From contig JAMXDE010000013.1 of the NCBI GenBank assembly GCA_026770025.1, positions 1,426,001-1,490,000 on the forward strand: DNA of 64,000 nt, given 5' to 3'. Made by a program: the position numbers and the translations under genes. The stretch comes from Craspedostauros australis (lineage: Eukaryota; Bacillariophyta; Bacillariophyceae; Mastogloiales; Achnanthaceae). Below are positions 42,065 to 54,100 of the stretch, piece by piece (position 1 is the first letter of the stretch; the number at the start of each line of letters is the position of its first letter). The notes beneath the pieces are model-generated. The model saw nothing but the letters and a program-made list of their open reading frames with translations, ran no database searches and was not told where the DNA came from.

Positions 42065-44236
42065 ACAAGCTGCCATTTGATGAGTTGATGCCCGTTGCCT
42101 GATATCTTTACATTATTAGAAAGAGGAGAGTGAGAGCTCTCTGTTGATGTGTTCATTGTTGGCAAACGACCTCCGCTTTCCGTTCATCTCGATGCCTCTT
42201 TTTACCCTTTATCGGCCTTTTTCGCACGGACGACGTACGGACGCGATTTCGGAATTTTTTCGTTGGTAACCATTGGTAACCACGTAGAGTCTACGACGTT
42301 CTGGTACAGAAATTTGTTGCGTTTTGGTCCAACAGCGACCAACTGTCTTCCAAAGACCCGCATCCAATTCTGTTTCGTCAATTGCTCAAGTGAATGGCAT
42401 GGTTGTATTCGTCGCTTCATTATGCTTCGGGTGGTGTGTTGGTCAGCGGTCCAGGATGCCTTCGTGTGTTGCTTTGGGTGTTTAAAGTTAGTCACTAATG
42501 CTCGTGACAGCCATGATCATCAATCCGTGAACGCACAAAAGTTCGCGCCAAAAAATATCGTGCGTTTTTACGTGTTGTTGATTCGAACTGTTTTGTTCGC
42601 AGGAGTCTCTTTACTTTATGCAAGCTTGTGCATCGCCCTGACGTCGGATCATCGTTCCGTTGCTTTCAGGTGACGCAGAATCCTCTCTTGCACCTGACCA
42701 TGTAGTCTTGGTCTTCGTCCTTCACTTGCTCCAAAGATATACCAATTGCAAGTTTCTCGTCACTTTATCGTGTACTATCCTCGCGAGGAAACATCGCTTC
42801 CTGATCAGGCGCCAAAACTGTCTTCATTGACACCGGTTGCTACACTCATGCGATGGGCGGGGTCGTTGACGCAGTCGCTGTTCGTGCTCTATCAAACCGC
42901 GTTGGAACCGTTCTGTGCAGGTGGCCTGATGTTCTATACTGATCTCCAGCACAACTATGGCCAATCGAACACCGGCCTCTACATTGCGCAGGTGACACAT
43001 GCTAAAATGCGCGCACATGGCGTGGAAATTTTGCGCGGCGCAGTTGCACATGCTCAGCGATGCGGAAGATCCAAAGAAGAGCGGTGCGAGCATGGCAAGG
43101 TGGAACTCCTCAGTGTGAAACAGTCGACTCTGCTCTATTTTGGACTGCTATTGTGTGCTGCTGCTAACCAAGGGATCATTGCTCTCCCAAGCAGGATGGA
43201 TGGAACAATACACATGCATCCAAGTTGTTGTTGCCAAGACTGTTGCTGGTGTACAGTATTCTGGAGTAGAACTAAAATGCTATTATAGAAAGTAGCAACC
43301 ATAACATCAACTACAACGCTACATGATGAACAAAGCCACAATGGATGCTATCAGGATGTAAGGAACTGATCATGCCATGTGAGGAACACATCGGTCGGTA
43401 CACATTGCGTTGTTCTCATTTCCACCGCGTGGGAACACGCACTGGGGCACACAGAAATTCGCCACGATACATCGCGGTGATTGGCATTCGTGAATGGGAA
43501 CAAAGAGTGCCTGCTCCAGAGAAACGAGCAGATCTCGACAACTACCCATCCAATCGCCGCCAAACTTGGAGAGAGTGATTAAAAGTCACACATGCGAATG
43601 CTCACAAAAGGAAAGCTCAAACAAAAGGAGCGGCATGAACTTGCCGAGGAGGTTTGTGGCAGAAAAGGTGGTTTTTGGGCCGCTTCGAGTGGGACTGACG
43701 TACAAAATGTACCAGCGTCTACGGCGAAATTGACTCATACGACTAGTTACCAATTTTTACCAATGGTTACCAAAAAAATTGGCCTCCACCCAAGCCAAAA
43801 GACACTAGGTTCAAGCTGTATTAGCGCAGGCGTTTATGTACTTCGCAGGTCATAAGACCGTCGAAACGTCGTTCGTGACAACTGAGTGCATGTTTGGGTC
43901 ATCTGCAACAATCCTCTGTTCCGTGCGACTCCCACCATCCTGCGAAACAGCTGGCGCCTGTTTTCCTTTGTGCCACCAACAAAGAGGTGGACATGGGGAA
44001 GGAAGACAGAGAAGGGAGACGGAAAAGCAAGCCTCAACGATAACCGTCACAATAATCCAACATCCACGACGATCACAATAATCACAACAATCCAACATTC
44101 ACAACATTCATTCACAACATTCATTCGCAACACTCATTCACAACATCCGCAGATAACCATCGCGAGCAACTGTCAGCTCATAAACTTGGCTGTTGCCATC
44201 TCACGCAAATCAACCACAACACACAGCACATCAACC
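42065..44236. other. Intergenic region before PPC-repeat gene copy 2
   Basis: About 2.2 kb. Right of 43825 it is the duplicated upstream unit shared with copy 1. Between 42070 and 43820 there are open frames of up to 180 codons on the plus strand and 97 on the minus strand (42202-42495), but none shows recognisable motifs. GGTAACCATTGGTAACC at 42266-42282 and TTACCAATTTTTACCAATGG at 43747-43766 echo the palindrome's inner TTACCAATAATTACC repeats. Confidence 0.4.
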
Positions 44237-47200
44237 ATGGACGGAAACAACGGAGATGATGAGAACGTCAAGACGAGAGCAGGACTCCACGCCGAAGGAG
44301 GCACGAACGGCAACAACGGCAACAACGGCAACGGCAACAACATCGCAACCAATGAGGAGGTCACGATTGGAGCGATCTCGGTGATTCCGTCTCAATCGCC
44401 ACGCGCCGCCGCTGCCTCCGCAACGACGCCTCAGAACGGCGGAGACATGGAATCCGTTGTCTCCGAACCCGGACCGCAAGCGAGAAGAGAAAAGGTGCGA
44501 AGAACCAACCAAGCGGGGGATCTTGTATCACCAGTGGCCGCCGCAGGCCGGCAAGTCAGCAAGGGGGCGTTCTCACGGATGACGTCTCCAGGAGCCTACG
44601 CAAGTGGAAACTCGGGAGAGATGAGCAGGCAAGATCGCAGCAGTCCATTCTCGCCATCGGCCAGCAAGTCCGGAGCTGTGCCCCAACTTCCATATGGTTC
44701 ATCCCTTGCAAGCAACCAGAACGCCGACAGAACCTCCGAAGCTCTGTACCGAAAAATTCTCCTGGGAGACGAGCAGACTACCATCACTGGCGACGATGGC
44801 GCTGGAACCAACAGCCGTGGAGACACCATCCCATCATCGGCAGCAGGCAGCAAACCCATCTTCTCGCAAATGGTGGAAAGCCAGGGACATTCGAACAGCG
44901 ACCTCTTGCACATGTCGTTCGACAGTCGTCCTCCCAGCGCGAAAGCTGGCCGCCAAGACTCTCAGATTGGCGCATTCCAGGCGTCACCGACTCCCAACAG
45001 CTTTGATGCACACGAGACTGAACGGCTTGATGGTGGCGTTGTCAACTTGTTGGTAAAAGATAGTTCAGCAGAACGGGACGATGCGAAATCCAACAAGGTC
45101 CTCCCACAGGCGGTACTTCTACAGGCGGTGCTTCTGCAGGCGGACCCAGTCACGCCGGATGGCGAAATGCAGAAGGATGTTACCGACGCTGAGCGTCAGA
45201 AGATCCGGGAGGAGGCAGAGGAAAATGCCCGCAAGAAGGTCGAAGGAACTGTGGTGCATGCCACGATGGCAGAGGATGTGATCGATATCAACGCGACATC
45301 TTCCGACAAGCAACGGTCCAAGTCGATCATGATCTGCGTCGCCTGCCTCATCTTGATCGGCGCCATTGTTGGCATCGTCGTCGGCGTTCAATCCAACTCG
45401 TCGGATTCATCGTCGTCAGCGACGAACCCAACTGACAATGGCGGCAGCGGCGGCGCAACATCACCTCCCACCAAAAGTCCAGTCGAAACGATGCCGCCGA
45501 CATTCTTCCCAATCATCGACACCGACGCACCATGCACATTCAACAGCTTCTGCGAGTGCGCTCTGGACATCAACGAAACCGGCATTGGCGAATTCCTGTT
45601 CGGAAGCACCGCCGGTGCAACAACTGATGCAGTCAGCACATGCGGAGGCATCTCAAGGAACGGTGCAGGTGTTTGGTATCGAATGAAAAGTAGCTCCTTC
45701 ACGGATGCGAACGGCACTACCCCAACAGACGTAAACACGCCGGCCCCACGCATTTTCATGGCGTCGCTTTGCGCATCACCGCCTTCCGAACAAGGCACCG
45801 ATTATGACAGCCAGATTTCGATCTTCGCGGGTGATCGATGTGATCGACTGCAGTGCGTCGCGGGCAATGATCAAGGTGGCGTTGAATGTAACGACAAGAG
45901 CCGCGCATCATTCGTCCTCAACGGCGATGTCAATGTCGACGAATCGTACTACATCTATGTCCATGGCTTTCGTTCATCTCGCGGTCACTTCGCCATGGAA
46001 GTCTCCGAACTGCCAAGCAGCTCCCGGTGCGAGGATGCCGTCTTCGTTCCTGCATCAACGGACTCAGTGATATCCTCAACTAAGAGCGGAATCGTCCAGC
46101 CTCCGAAAGTTGGGGATTGTGGCAGTGCCGTTTCCACTGCGCCCGGAGTGTGGTTCGAACTGGCTTTCGATTCCTTTCTTATCGATTTGGGATTCGCCGT
46201 TGACGTGATAGCGACTCCTATCACTGATGGATTCATTCCACAAGTTTCCCTGTTTGAGGGTGGCAGCTGTGATGAATCGCAATGCATCAGTGGCAGAGTG
46301 GGGATCGCTTCCGTCGTGCCCAACGCTGACGGTCGCTACTTCGCCTTGGTGCATGGAGCCGGCAACACTGTTGGCGATTTTGTACTCTCGGTCCCGAAAT
46401 TTGGTTCTGCAAACGAAGACAGGAAGGCACCACCAGATCCAGTGTTCTGTGCCTCACCAATCGGGCTTCCCATCGGATCGAGCGTCTCCACCACCCTCGA
46501 GGGGCTAGTTCCAGAGGTTGATCCCGTCGTATCATGCGGAAACGACGTTCTCATCGACACCAGAGGCAGTTTCTTTGATGCCTACCGAGGAAATTGGTTC
46601 AACACGACTGGCACAGGCTCCATTCTGCGTGCATCAACGTGCAACGCAAAGACCAAGATCAACACCAAAATCAGCGTGTTCACTGGGACATGTGGAGATC
46701 TGCAATGCATCGATGCCAATGATGATGCATCCACGTTCCTGCGTGCTGAAAACGACGAGGACAGTGAGAACGAATTCTGCAGCGTGTTGGAGTGGTACGC
46801 ATATGAAGGAGTGGAGTACAAGCTCATTGGTACGTGAGACTTGCATTGTTGCGAGTTGGATGCCTTTTGCTTCTGATCCCGTGCATGGAATTCCACTGCT
46901 TGTGTCCCGATTGCCTGTATCTCCTTCAAGTACGTTGGTCAACGATTCTTCTCACCTTTCACAACCACCTGCTTTCCATGAACTGGATGACTCTTGCTGT
47001 ACATCTACTCGTATCACGCGACATGCCTCTCACCAAAATAGTTCACACACCAGAAGACCGATCACCCAACAAATTCGATTGCACAATCACACTGCGGGAA
47101 GTGGATCCATCTTCAAACCAGACATGCCAAACGGCAACCGCAATCCCGACGGATGGGACCACCACCATCGGAGTGCTACATCCAACCATCAAGACAGTGG

Positions 47201-48831
47201 AAGAGATGCCTCCCACCATTCCCATCATTTCCGATGACACACACATAGTCACAGAATCGGACGATCACGATGAGTACCTCTTCTGGTACAGCGTCAAGGG
47301 AACCGGCCAACCGCTCACAGCATCCACATGCCATCCAGGATCCATGCTGCTGCAAACATCTACATCCACATCCACATCCACATCGATCTTCATCTTTGCT
47401 AACGATGGCAACACGGCATCCTGTGACAACCTCCGCCAGCTCATCGATGTGACCTCAGCAAGTCCATCGCCAGAGTTCTTGGTCAAGACACCCTGCAACA
47501 ATCACACATCCGCCACATGGAAGACGACGTTCGATCAAGAGTACTTCGTCGTCGTCAAGCTCGCAGTTGAGAACACAGCAGCTGTTGCTGGTGCAGCTAG
47601 TGTTGGTACCGATACTGTTGGTAGCGACATTGACAGTGACGCGCAGCAGGTGACGATGAATACCGATAGCGATACCGATAGCGACACGACCACACTGCAT
47701 CCCACCTTCACCCTCACTGTTGAGGATGCAGCCGTCAACGACAAGTGCAGATCGGCTATCGGTCCGCTGCCCCTCGATGGCAAGTACAGAACCATCACAA
47801 CAAGGAGCGCAACTCGCAGTTTCATCAGCGTCAAAGGTGATCGCACCATTCAGGACTATCCATCATGTCCATCGACAACCTCATCTGACACAGACGCCGA
47901 AGGACGTGATGTGTGGTTCTCCTTCATCGGGAACGGGATGGACCTCATCGCATCCACATGCTCCATCTACACACAGTTCAACACGCAGGTGACGATGTAC
48001 CGCGGCGATGAATGCACGTCCTTGTCATGTGCCGCCAATGTCGACGACTCGGTAGGATCCACAGACGCAGTGCCGTCGATTGGGATGGAGATGAACTGCA
48101 GCGATGTGTTCTTGAGTGTGAATCGCGACTTCAACGAGATCGCGCAGGGCAGAGGCAGGTCCATCCGATGGACGTCAGAGGTGGACGTCCTGTACTTCAT
48201 CCGTGTGTCTGGTCGTGACCTGGACGAGGACTACGGCGTCGTGGACTTCCGCATCTCCCCGTACAACGACATCTGCAGCCGAGCGATCTCGTTGGAGCTG
48301 GTGACATCAGGATCGTCAGCGGTTGCGGTGGGACGAATCACAGGCACATCTGAGGGTGCCCTTGAGTATGGGGGATGCGACGCCCCACCCCAAACTCGAG
48401 GCACTGGTGGAGTGTGGTACAAGGTGAAAGGCACAGGCGGTCCGATGTATGCCTCGACGTGCAACACTGCAGGTCGGCTGCCCACGTATGTTTCCATCAG
48501 TGAGATCAACTTCGACCACTACGGATCTGTCATTGTTGACAATATTGACACGGATCCAAACTTCCCCGTCATCATCACTTCCGCCGCCGCCACCACCACC
48601 ACCACCAACGTCGATGAACCCTATCCACGGATGAGAGCCGTCGATGAAGATGCTTTCAGCTGCAATGTGCTACAATGTGTGGATACTGAGAGAGAAGACG
48701 GGAGCAGCACTATCACAGCATGCGGATCACACCACCAGGTGCTCTGGAACTCCACGGCGTCTGTGACGTACTACATGATGGTGCAGAGCTTGGGAGGCGA
48801 GTTTGACTTGGAGGTCGGGAGCATGGCGTGA
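44237..48831 (+). CDS. Large type II membrane protein with six PPC-like extracellular repeats, copy 2 (1460 aa)
   Basis: The model is join(44237..46829, 47042..48831), with the same splice junctions as copy 1. The N-terminus is longer and has an Asn-Gly repeat (NGNNGNNGNGNN). An extra VLLQA unit occurs before the membrane segment. The tail contains an insertion (SAAATTTTTN) absent from copy 1. The membrane segment and all six PPC-like units are present. From the start of exon 2 to residue NFPVII the two proteins are identical, whereas exon 1 carries many substitutions, small insertions and deletions. Both copies are intact and apparently functional. Recent paralogues of a surface protein are the simplest reading. 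Confidence 0.8.
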
Positions 48832-51162
48832 GAAGGAACTTTACTGGGTAGTAAGGCTAATTTACACGCATTGCCCGTATGGGACCCTGCATCTCCACGA
48901 TGTGCAGAGCCGCCCCATCCGGAGGTAGGCAGAGTCGAATACTGTATCTAGATTCATCCACGTAGATTCTCTGGGTCCAAACTTGGATCGACTTCCTGTT
49001 TCCGCGTTTACTTTTATGGATTGTTCATATTCTGCCGCTTCTCCTTTTCCGTGAATCATCATTTCCACGGAGCATTGACTATGTTGGCTGTGGCACGAGG
49101 AACGAGAACAGCGACAACAACCCCAAATCTCACAAAACAACAACACAAACAACAACAACACAAACAACAACACAAACAACGTCGTGGGACCACCCCAATG
49201 CACCACCCATCCGAACAATCCGCCAGGGGTATCGTATCGAAATGGCGACGACAAACATCCATCGAATCGGCTGTTGTTCTGATCGTGCGGATTGAGAACT
49301 TCCGTTACGTGCTAAGAACTTGGAGCACTGTCCGCTCACGGGCTGTGCACCATCATCTTCGGTAATGGCCAAAGGTGGAGGGACGCAATGACATGATGAC
49401 CGCATCAGGACGGTGATATGACGCATTCAGCGACACCAAGTGCTTCAACCGAAGGTGGAAGCACCGTATCTACACGTCAGCACATCGCCTCGAGTTCATC
49501 CCTTCACGTTTCGGCTCTCGAACACGTCTGGGTTGATCTTGCTGTGTGGTCTTGCTACCTTCGATGACGCCACGAGATGCGACCCCTACCGAGCATCAGA
49601 TGTGTGAGATTCCAACGCACCGAGATGGCCCTCACACGATCCACGTGGCTCATCTTTATGTCACACGCACATTACTCGCACTAGAAGCACAAATCACACG
49701 AAAGTTGAGCTTGCTTTGGGTCGTTCATTGGTGTTTGTAGCCGTCTCATAAGTTCCTCCAACTTTTTTCCTTGGATGACCAGTGCGTTTTGCTGCACCGT
49801 GAGATTCTCTCGGGTCGCATAGCAGACATGGAAAAGGGGGCAAAAACAAATGAGGTGGTTCTCGTGGCTCCTTGAGGTACTGGAGGCAGTCGAGGAGCGA
49901 ACAGCACTGTCATTTCTACGACTCATGGACAGAGGCCTCTTCATGACGCGGTGCCTCGACGACGTACGAGTTGTATACCTGCTGGGACTACATGCCACTG
50001 GAGCGTTGCCCGTTCCTGCGTGGAAAGCAAAAGGAGCAACTCCAACAAAATCTGCATCTGCGATGGGAACAAGATCGGTCAGGATAAGCACAAGACACAG
50101 GGCCAAGCCTTGGCTCAAGCCGGTCAGGTGCCTCACAAATGATAATTCCGTAGTTCTCGCCTCTGCTCCAACCCATGATATTCCAACACCGGTCAGTTGA
50201 TCAGATGACCCGCCGGCTCTTGTCGTACTCCCGACGTCACCTCCTCTTCGACGAGAAACTCGCTGATATTCATCGCGCCAAGATTCGGCTCCGCACTCAG
50301 TGGCCGTCTCGACATGTTCCAAAAGGGTGAGGGAAGACATGCTGAATGCCAGGATAGGCGAGAGACGCTCTATTTGTCGCTCTGGTTGGCGACGTCAGCA
50401 ACGGAAATGAGCACAATTGCACATGGATACACTCGTGACGTTCGATGTAGCGTCGGTAGACTCGGCTACGGACCGATCCAAGTCGTGGGTTATCTCTTGC
50501 AATGATGACAGCTTCGGCGTCCTCGTATTCCCAGACTACTTCGATGAGGAGGACAACAAAGCACAGCGCAACTGACGATTCGAAACACATTACCAACAAC
50601 TGAATCGCAAGTCTCACAAAATTGGATCCTCGACGAAGGTCAACTCCCCAATCTCCCAACACTCACAGCTGTCATATCTCTGGGTTGCTGTGGACTTCAT
50701 CGTCACGTTTTCAATCGCAGGAAGGACCGTTCAACAAGCCGATCAACAAAACAGTGCGCTCATCGATCCGTTGATCAAATAGCCAGTCAACTCACCAGTA
50801 AGTACCCTATGTAAGCAGCAACCAAACGCGCGTTGAATGAACGCAACCACCTGCGAGTTTCAATATCCATGATTACAAGAGCAGGAATGAGTATCAGTGG
50901 ACAGAACATTCATTCCCTCTGCCATGGTGGGTCATTCTTCATGGACGGTACGAGTCGATCATGCCATATGCTTTCTTGTGCACTAGCAATGCCACGAATC
51001 TGGCAACAGTGCAACGCGCACAGGGCCCTGATCAGACTACACACGCTGCTATTGCCTCACAGCTCGAACTCACCCATCACGCTCGTGCCTACTGGTACGT
51101 ACTCTGCTGCCCAAACACATAAACAAACACAACGTAGCACAAAACAAAGGTTCGAAGTCGCC
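48832..51162. other. Intergenic region, no supported gene
   Basis: About 2.3 kb. An ACAAACAACAACA simple repeat occupies 49135-49182. A 219-codon minus frame (49681-50340) contains one hydrophobic stretch but mirrors a plus-strand frame and has no recognisable domain, so I leave it uncalled. The last 200 bp should include the promoter and leader of the DUF1800/DUF1501 gene. Confidence 0.4.
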
Positions 51163-54100
51163 ATGCTCGCCCGTATCTCCCACACCGAACGTTCCTCTTC
51201 GGCGTCCGTCGAGGCCAAGATCGTTGGTACCTGGAGCGGTAGTGCCATCAAACGCAGCACCTCCCATTGGACTGCGCTGATCACGATGGTGATGATGATG
51301 GCGCTCGCAGCTGTCTTGCCCACCATCGCAGCAAACCAGGTCATTTGGTACCGTTGTCCTGACGTCGATGACCCTCCAGTTCATTTCACCGACACCAACA
51401 TCGGCTTGCCGATTTTTGGTGGCGGAGTCTGCACGCTGACTGCGGTCTCCACGGATTCTGAGGATCCCTACTTCGCGACTATCGCTCGCAGTTACAACTC
51501 CAAGGACTGGGAGGTTGTTGCGGGCCGTGCTGCCGGCCAACTCTCCATCGAATGCGCTGGCCAACCCCAACAAACCTGCCAGATGACCCTGCCTCCGTTG
51601 GGCGACTCGGAGACCTATGCTCTCACCTCTTATAATCGCCCGTTGAAGGCTGGCACTGCGGAGGGTCGGAACACCATCATCGCACGCTTCTTGGAGAAAG
51701 CATCATTTGGTGTCACACCAGCTGACTTGGCGGACCCAACGTTGTCCCACACAACAGCAAGCTTCAAACAATGGATCACAGCACAGATGCAACACCCCGT
51801 CACCTCTCACCGTGAGTTCTACCGCAAGAGAGCCAATCATCGATCTGAGAAGCCCATGATCGCAGGTGAGGCTGGACCGCACCCATGCTCCAAGGACTCC
51901 CGCTGGAGGAACTTCGCCTTCACCTCCCAGGATACCGGCAAGTCATTGAGGATCGGAACAGTCCCGGGCGGTGCCGGGTACCTCCTCAAGGTCGACGATG
52001 TGCCGCGTACTCTGGTCCTCTTCAAGATTGAGCTGGTCACCTACTCAGATAGCGATGCGACTGTTGACGTCGAGTCAGCCAGAGATGCAGAACTCGACAC
52101 GGACTACATCATCTGTGGATCAAGTGCGACGTTTTATCAAGAGAGCATCTCGGCGCCTTTTCGCGTGAAGCTTGCCCAGGGTGGAGATACAAAGTGTCGC
52201 CAATTCCTACATGGGAATCCACCAGTCTACATCGAATCACACTTGATCAATGGTCGCGACGGTAGCGATGGTGCGTACATGGTCGATCTCCCAAGTCTGG
52301 ATGTGGAAGACGCCGGGATCACGACTGTCAATGATGAAACCTATGTCAGCGAGTACTGGGAGGCCTTTCGGGCCAATGACGAGTTCAGACTCACCGAAGA
52401 CCTCATGGATAGAGCTTGTGACACGATCGCAATGAACCCCAACACCATTACCCCAACCGTGTTTGGTAGGAGCAGTAAAGACGGCATGGTCGAGTACCTT
52501 CTCTTTGATCCTCATCTGATCTTACTAGAGAACACGGTCGAGAATCCTCTTCCAGACGGAGGTGGTGTCGTCGCATTCTCTTCTGACAACAAGGTCAAAT
52601 GCCCCAACGTCCCACGGTCCTTTATCAACGAAGACCACTGCGTGTTGAGCACTGCTTCGACAGCCTGCAGAGCCGACGAGCCGCCTGTCTTTTCTCTCAA
52701 GCTCACTGAAGACTTCGTGACGAGCGTGTACAGAATCGAAGAACGATACGTAAGTTGTTGCATCTGAAAGCGACCAGTGGCATTCGTGTGTATGTGTGTG
52801 CGGAGGCTACCAACAACGCGCATCGTCCCCTCTGTCCATACGCCCAAACTGAATGGGCTCGAAACACTGTGCTGCTCGTCCTTCTCTGCGTTCGTCTGTT
52901 TGTCAATCCCTCACCTGCATGCGACATCCCCATCTATTTTGACACCGACTCATTGGTAATCGGTCATCATCGGTCATCATTGTCGTCATCATAGTATTCA
53001 AATCACAAATTACCACCATGAACATGCTCAGGTCTACGCCATCGATAATCTCCCCCTGAACAACGAAACTCGCAAGAACCAAAACGGAGACGACGTGCTC
53101 TATCAGCCCCCACCGTGCACTAGATTCAAGAATCGAAAGTCACGTTGGATGCGCGTCGAAAGCAACCTCTGCGCAAGCAATGACTACCGTCATGTCGGCG
53201 ATCAAACAGAAGCCGCTTTCGCTACCTTGCTCCAGCCAGGATTTGATGGCAATCTGGAGGAACCGACGCTTCTGAAGGACGTCAGTCTATTCGAAAGTCA
53301 AACTTGCGACGAAGCCGATGAAAACAAGATCTCGCTTGGCTACATCAAGGGACTGGACGGCCAATGCTGGCAGCATGTTCACAGCTTGCACCTGAATGTC
53401 TACGATCTCACGGAATGGGTTGGCGCACACCCCGGCGGCTCCTACAACATCAGAAAGTGGGCCGAGAACGGCTTGGCAAAACTCAGGTTCCCCGACAATC
53501 ATCACTACGAAGGGAATTTCAGATTCTTCACAAGAGTTGCGAACGAAGCCAAAAAGTATCCATTTCTTGGCAGGTTGGGCGACGTGGTCTCATTTGCGGG
53601 GCTCCCCGAGCGTCTCCAGACCGATGAGATCCGCAAGGAGTTTGGATCCGTCCCTATCAATCCAAATGGCAACGGCGTCGTCGTTTGCGGTTCTATCGGC
53701 GAAGTCGCGAACGACCCATCACTGGGTTCTGGATTCTTCGTCGAATCTTTCGATGAGGATCGCTTCCCTGAGAATCCAGTTCCGATTGGAATCTACCGCC
53801 TTCAACGACAGACAATCTGGGCACAAATTGCACTGAACAGCCTCGATCAACTGCGACAAAGGGTCGCCTTTGCGTTGAGTCAGATTTTGGTGGTGAGCCC
53901 TCAGCTTCTTGGCGAAACCGAGAGCACCGAGAACAATCTGGACTACTACGACATCTTCGTTCGCAATGCCTTTGGTAACTACCGCGATATCCTCAAAAGG
54001 ATTTCCTTCCATGACCGAATGGGGGAGATGCTGTCATCGATAGCATCAACAAGCTACCAGTTCGCTCAGGATTTCGACCAAACTTCCCATCCTGATGAGA

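Noticed and set aside
42202..42495. 97-codon minus-strand frame between the solo LTR and PPC gene copy 2
   Set aside because: It has even amino-acid use but no recognisable domain, and an overlapping plus frame is longer. No splice or start context favours it.
42746..43288. 180-codon plus-strand frame
   Set aside because: It has a Cys/Trp-rich tail typical of random translation and no motif; probably a decayed repeat or chance.
49681..50340. 219-codon minus-strand frame with one hydrophobic stretch
   Set aside because: The opposite strand is also open over the same bases and neither translation has a family signature.
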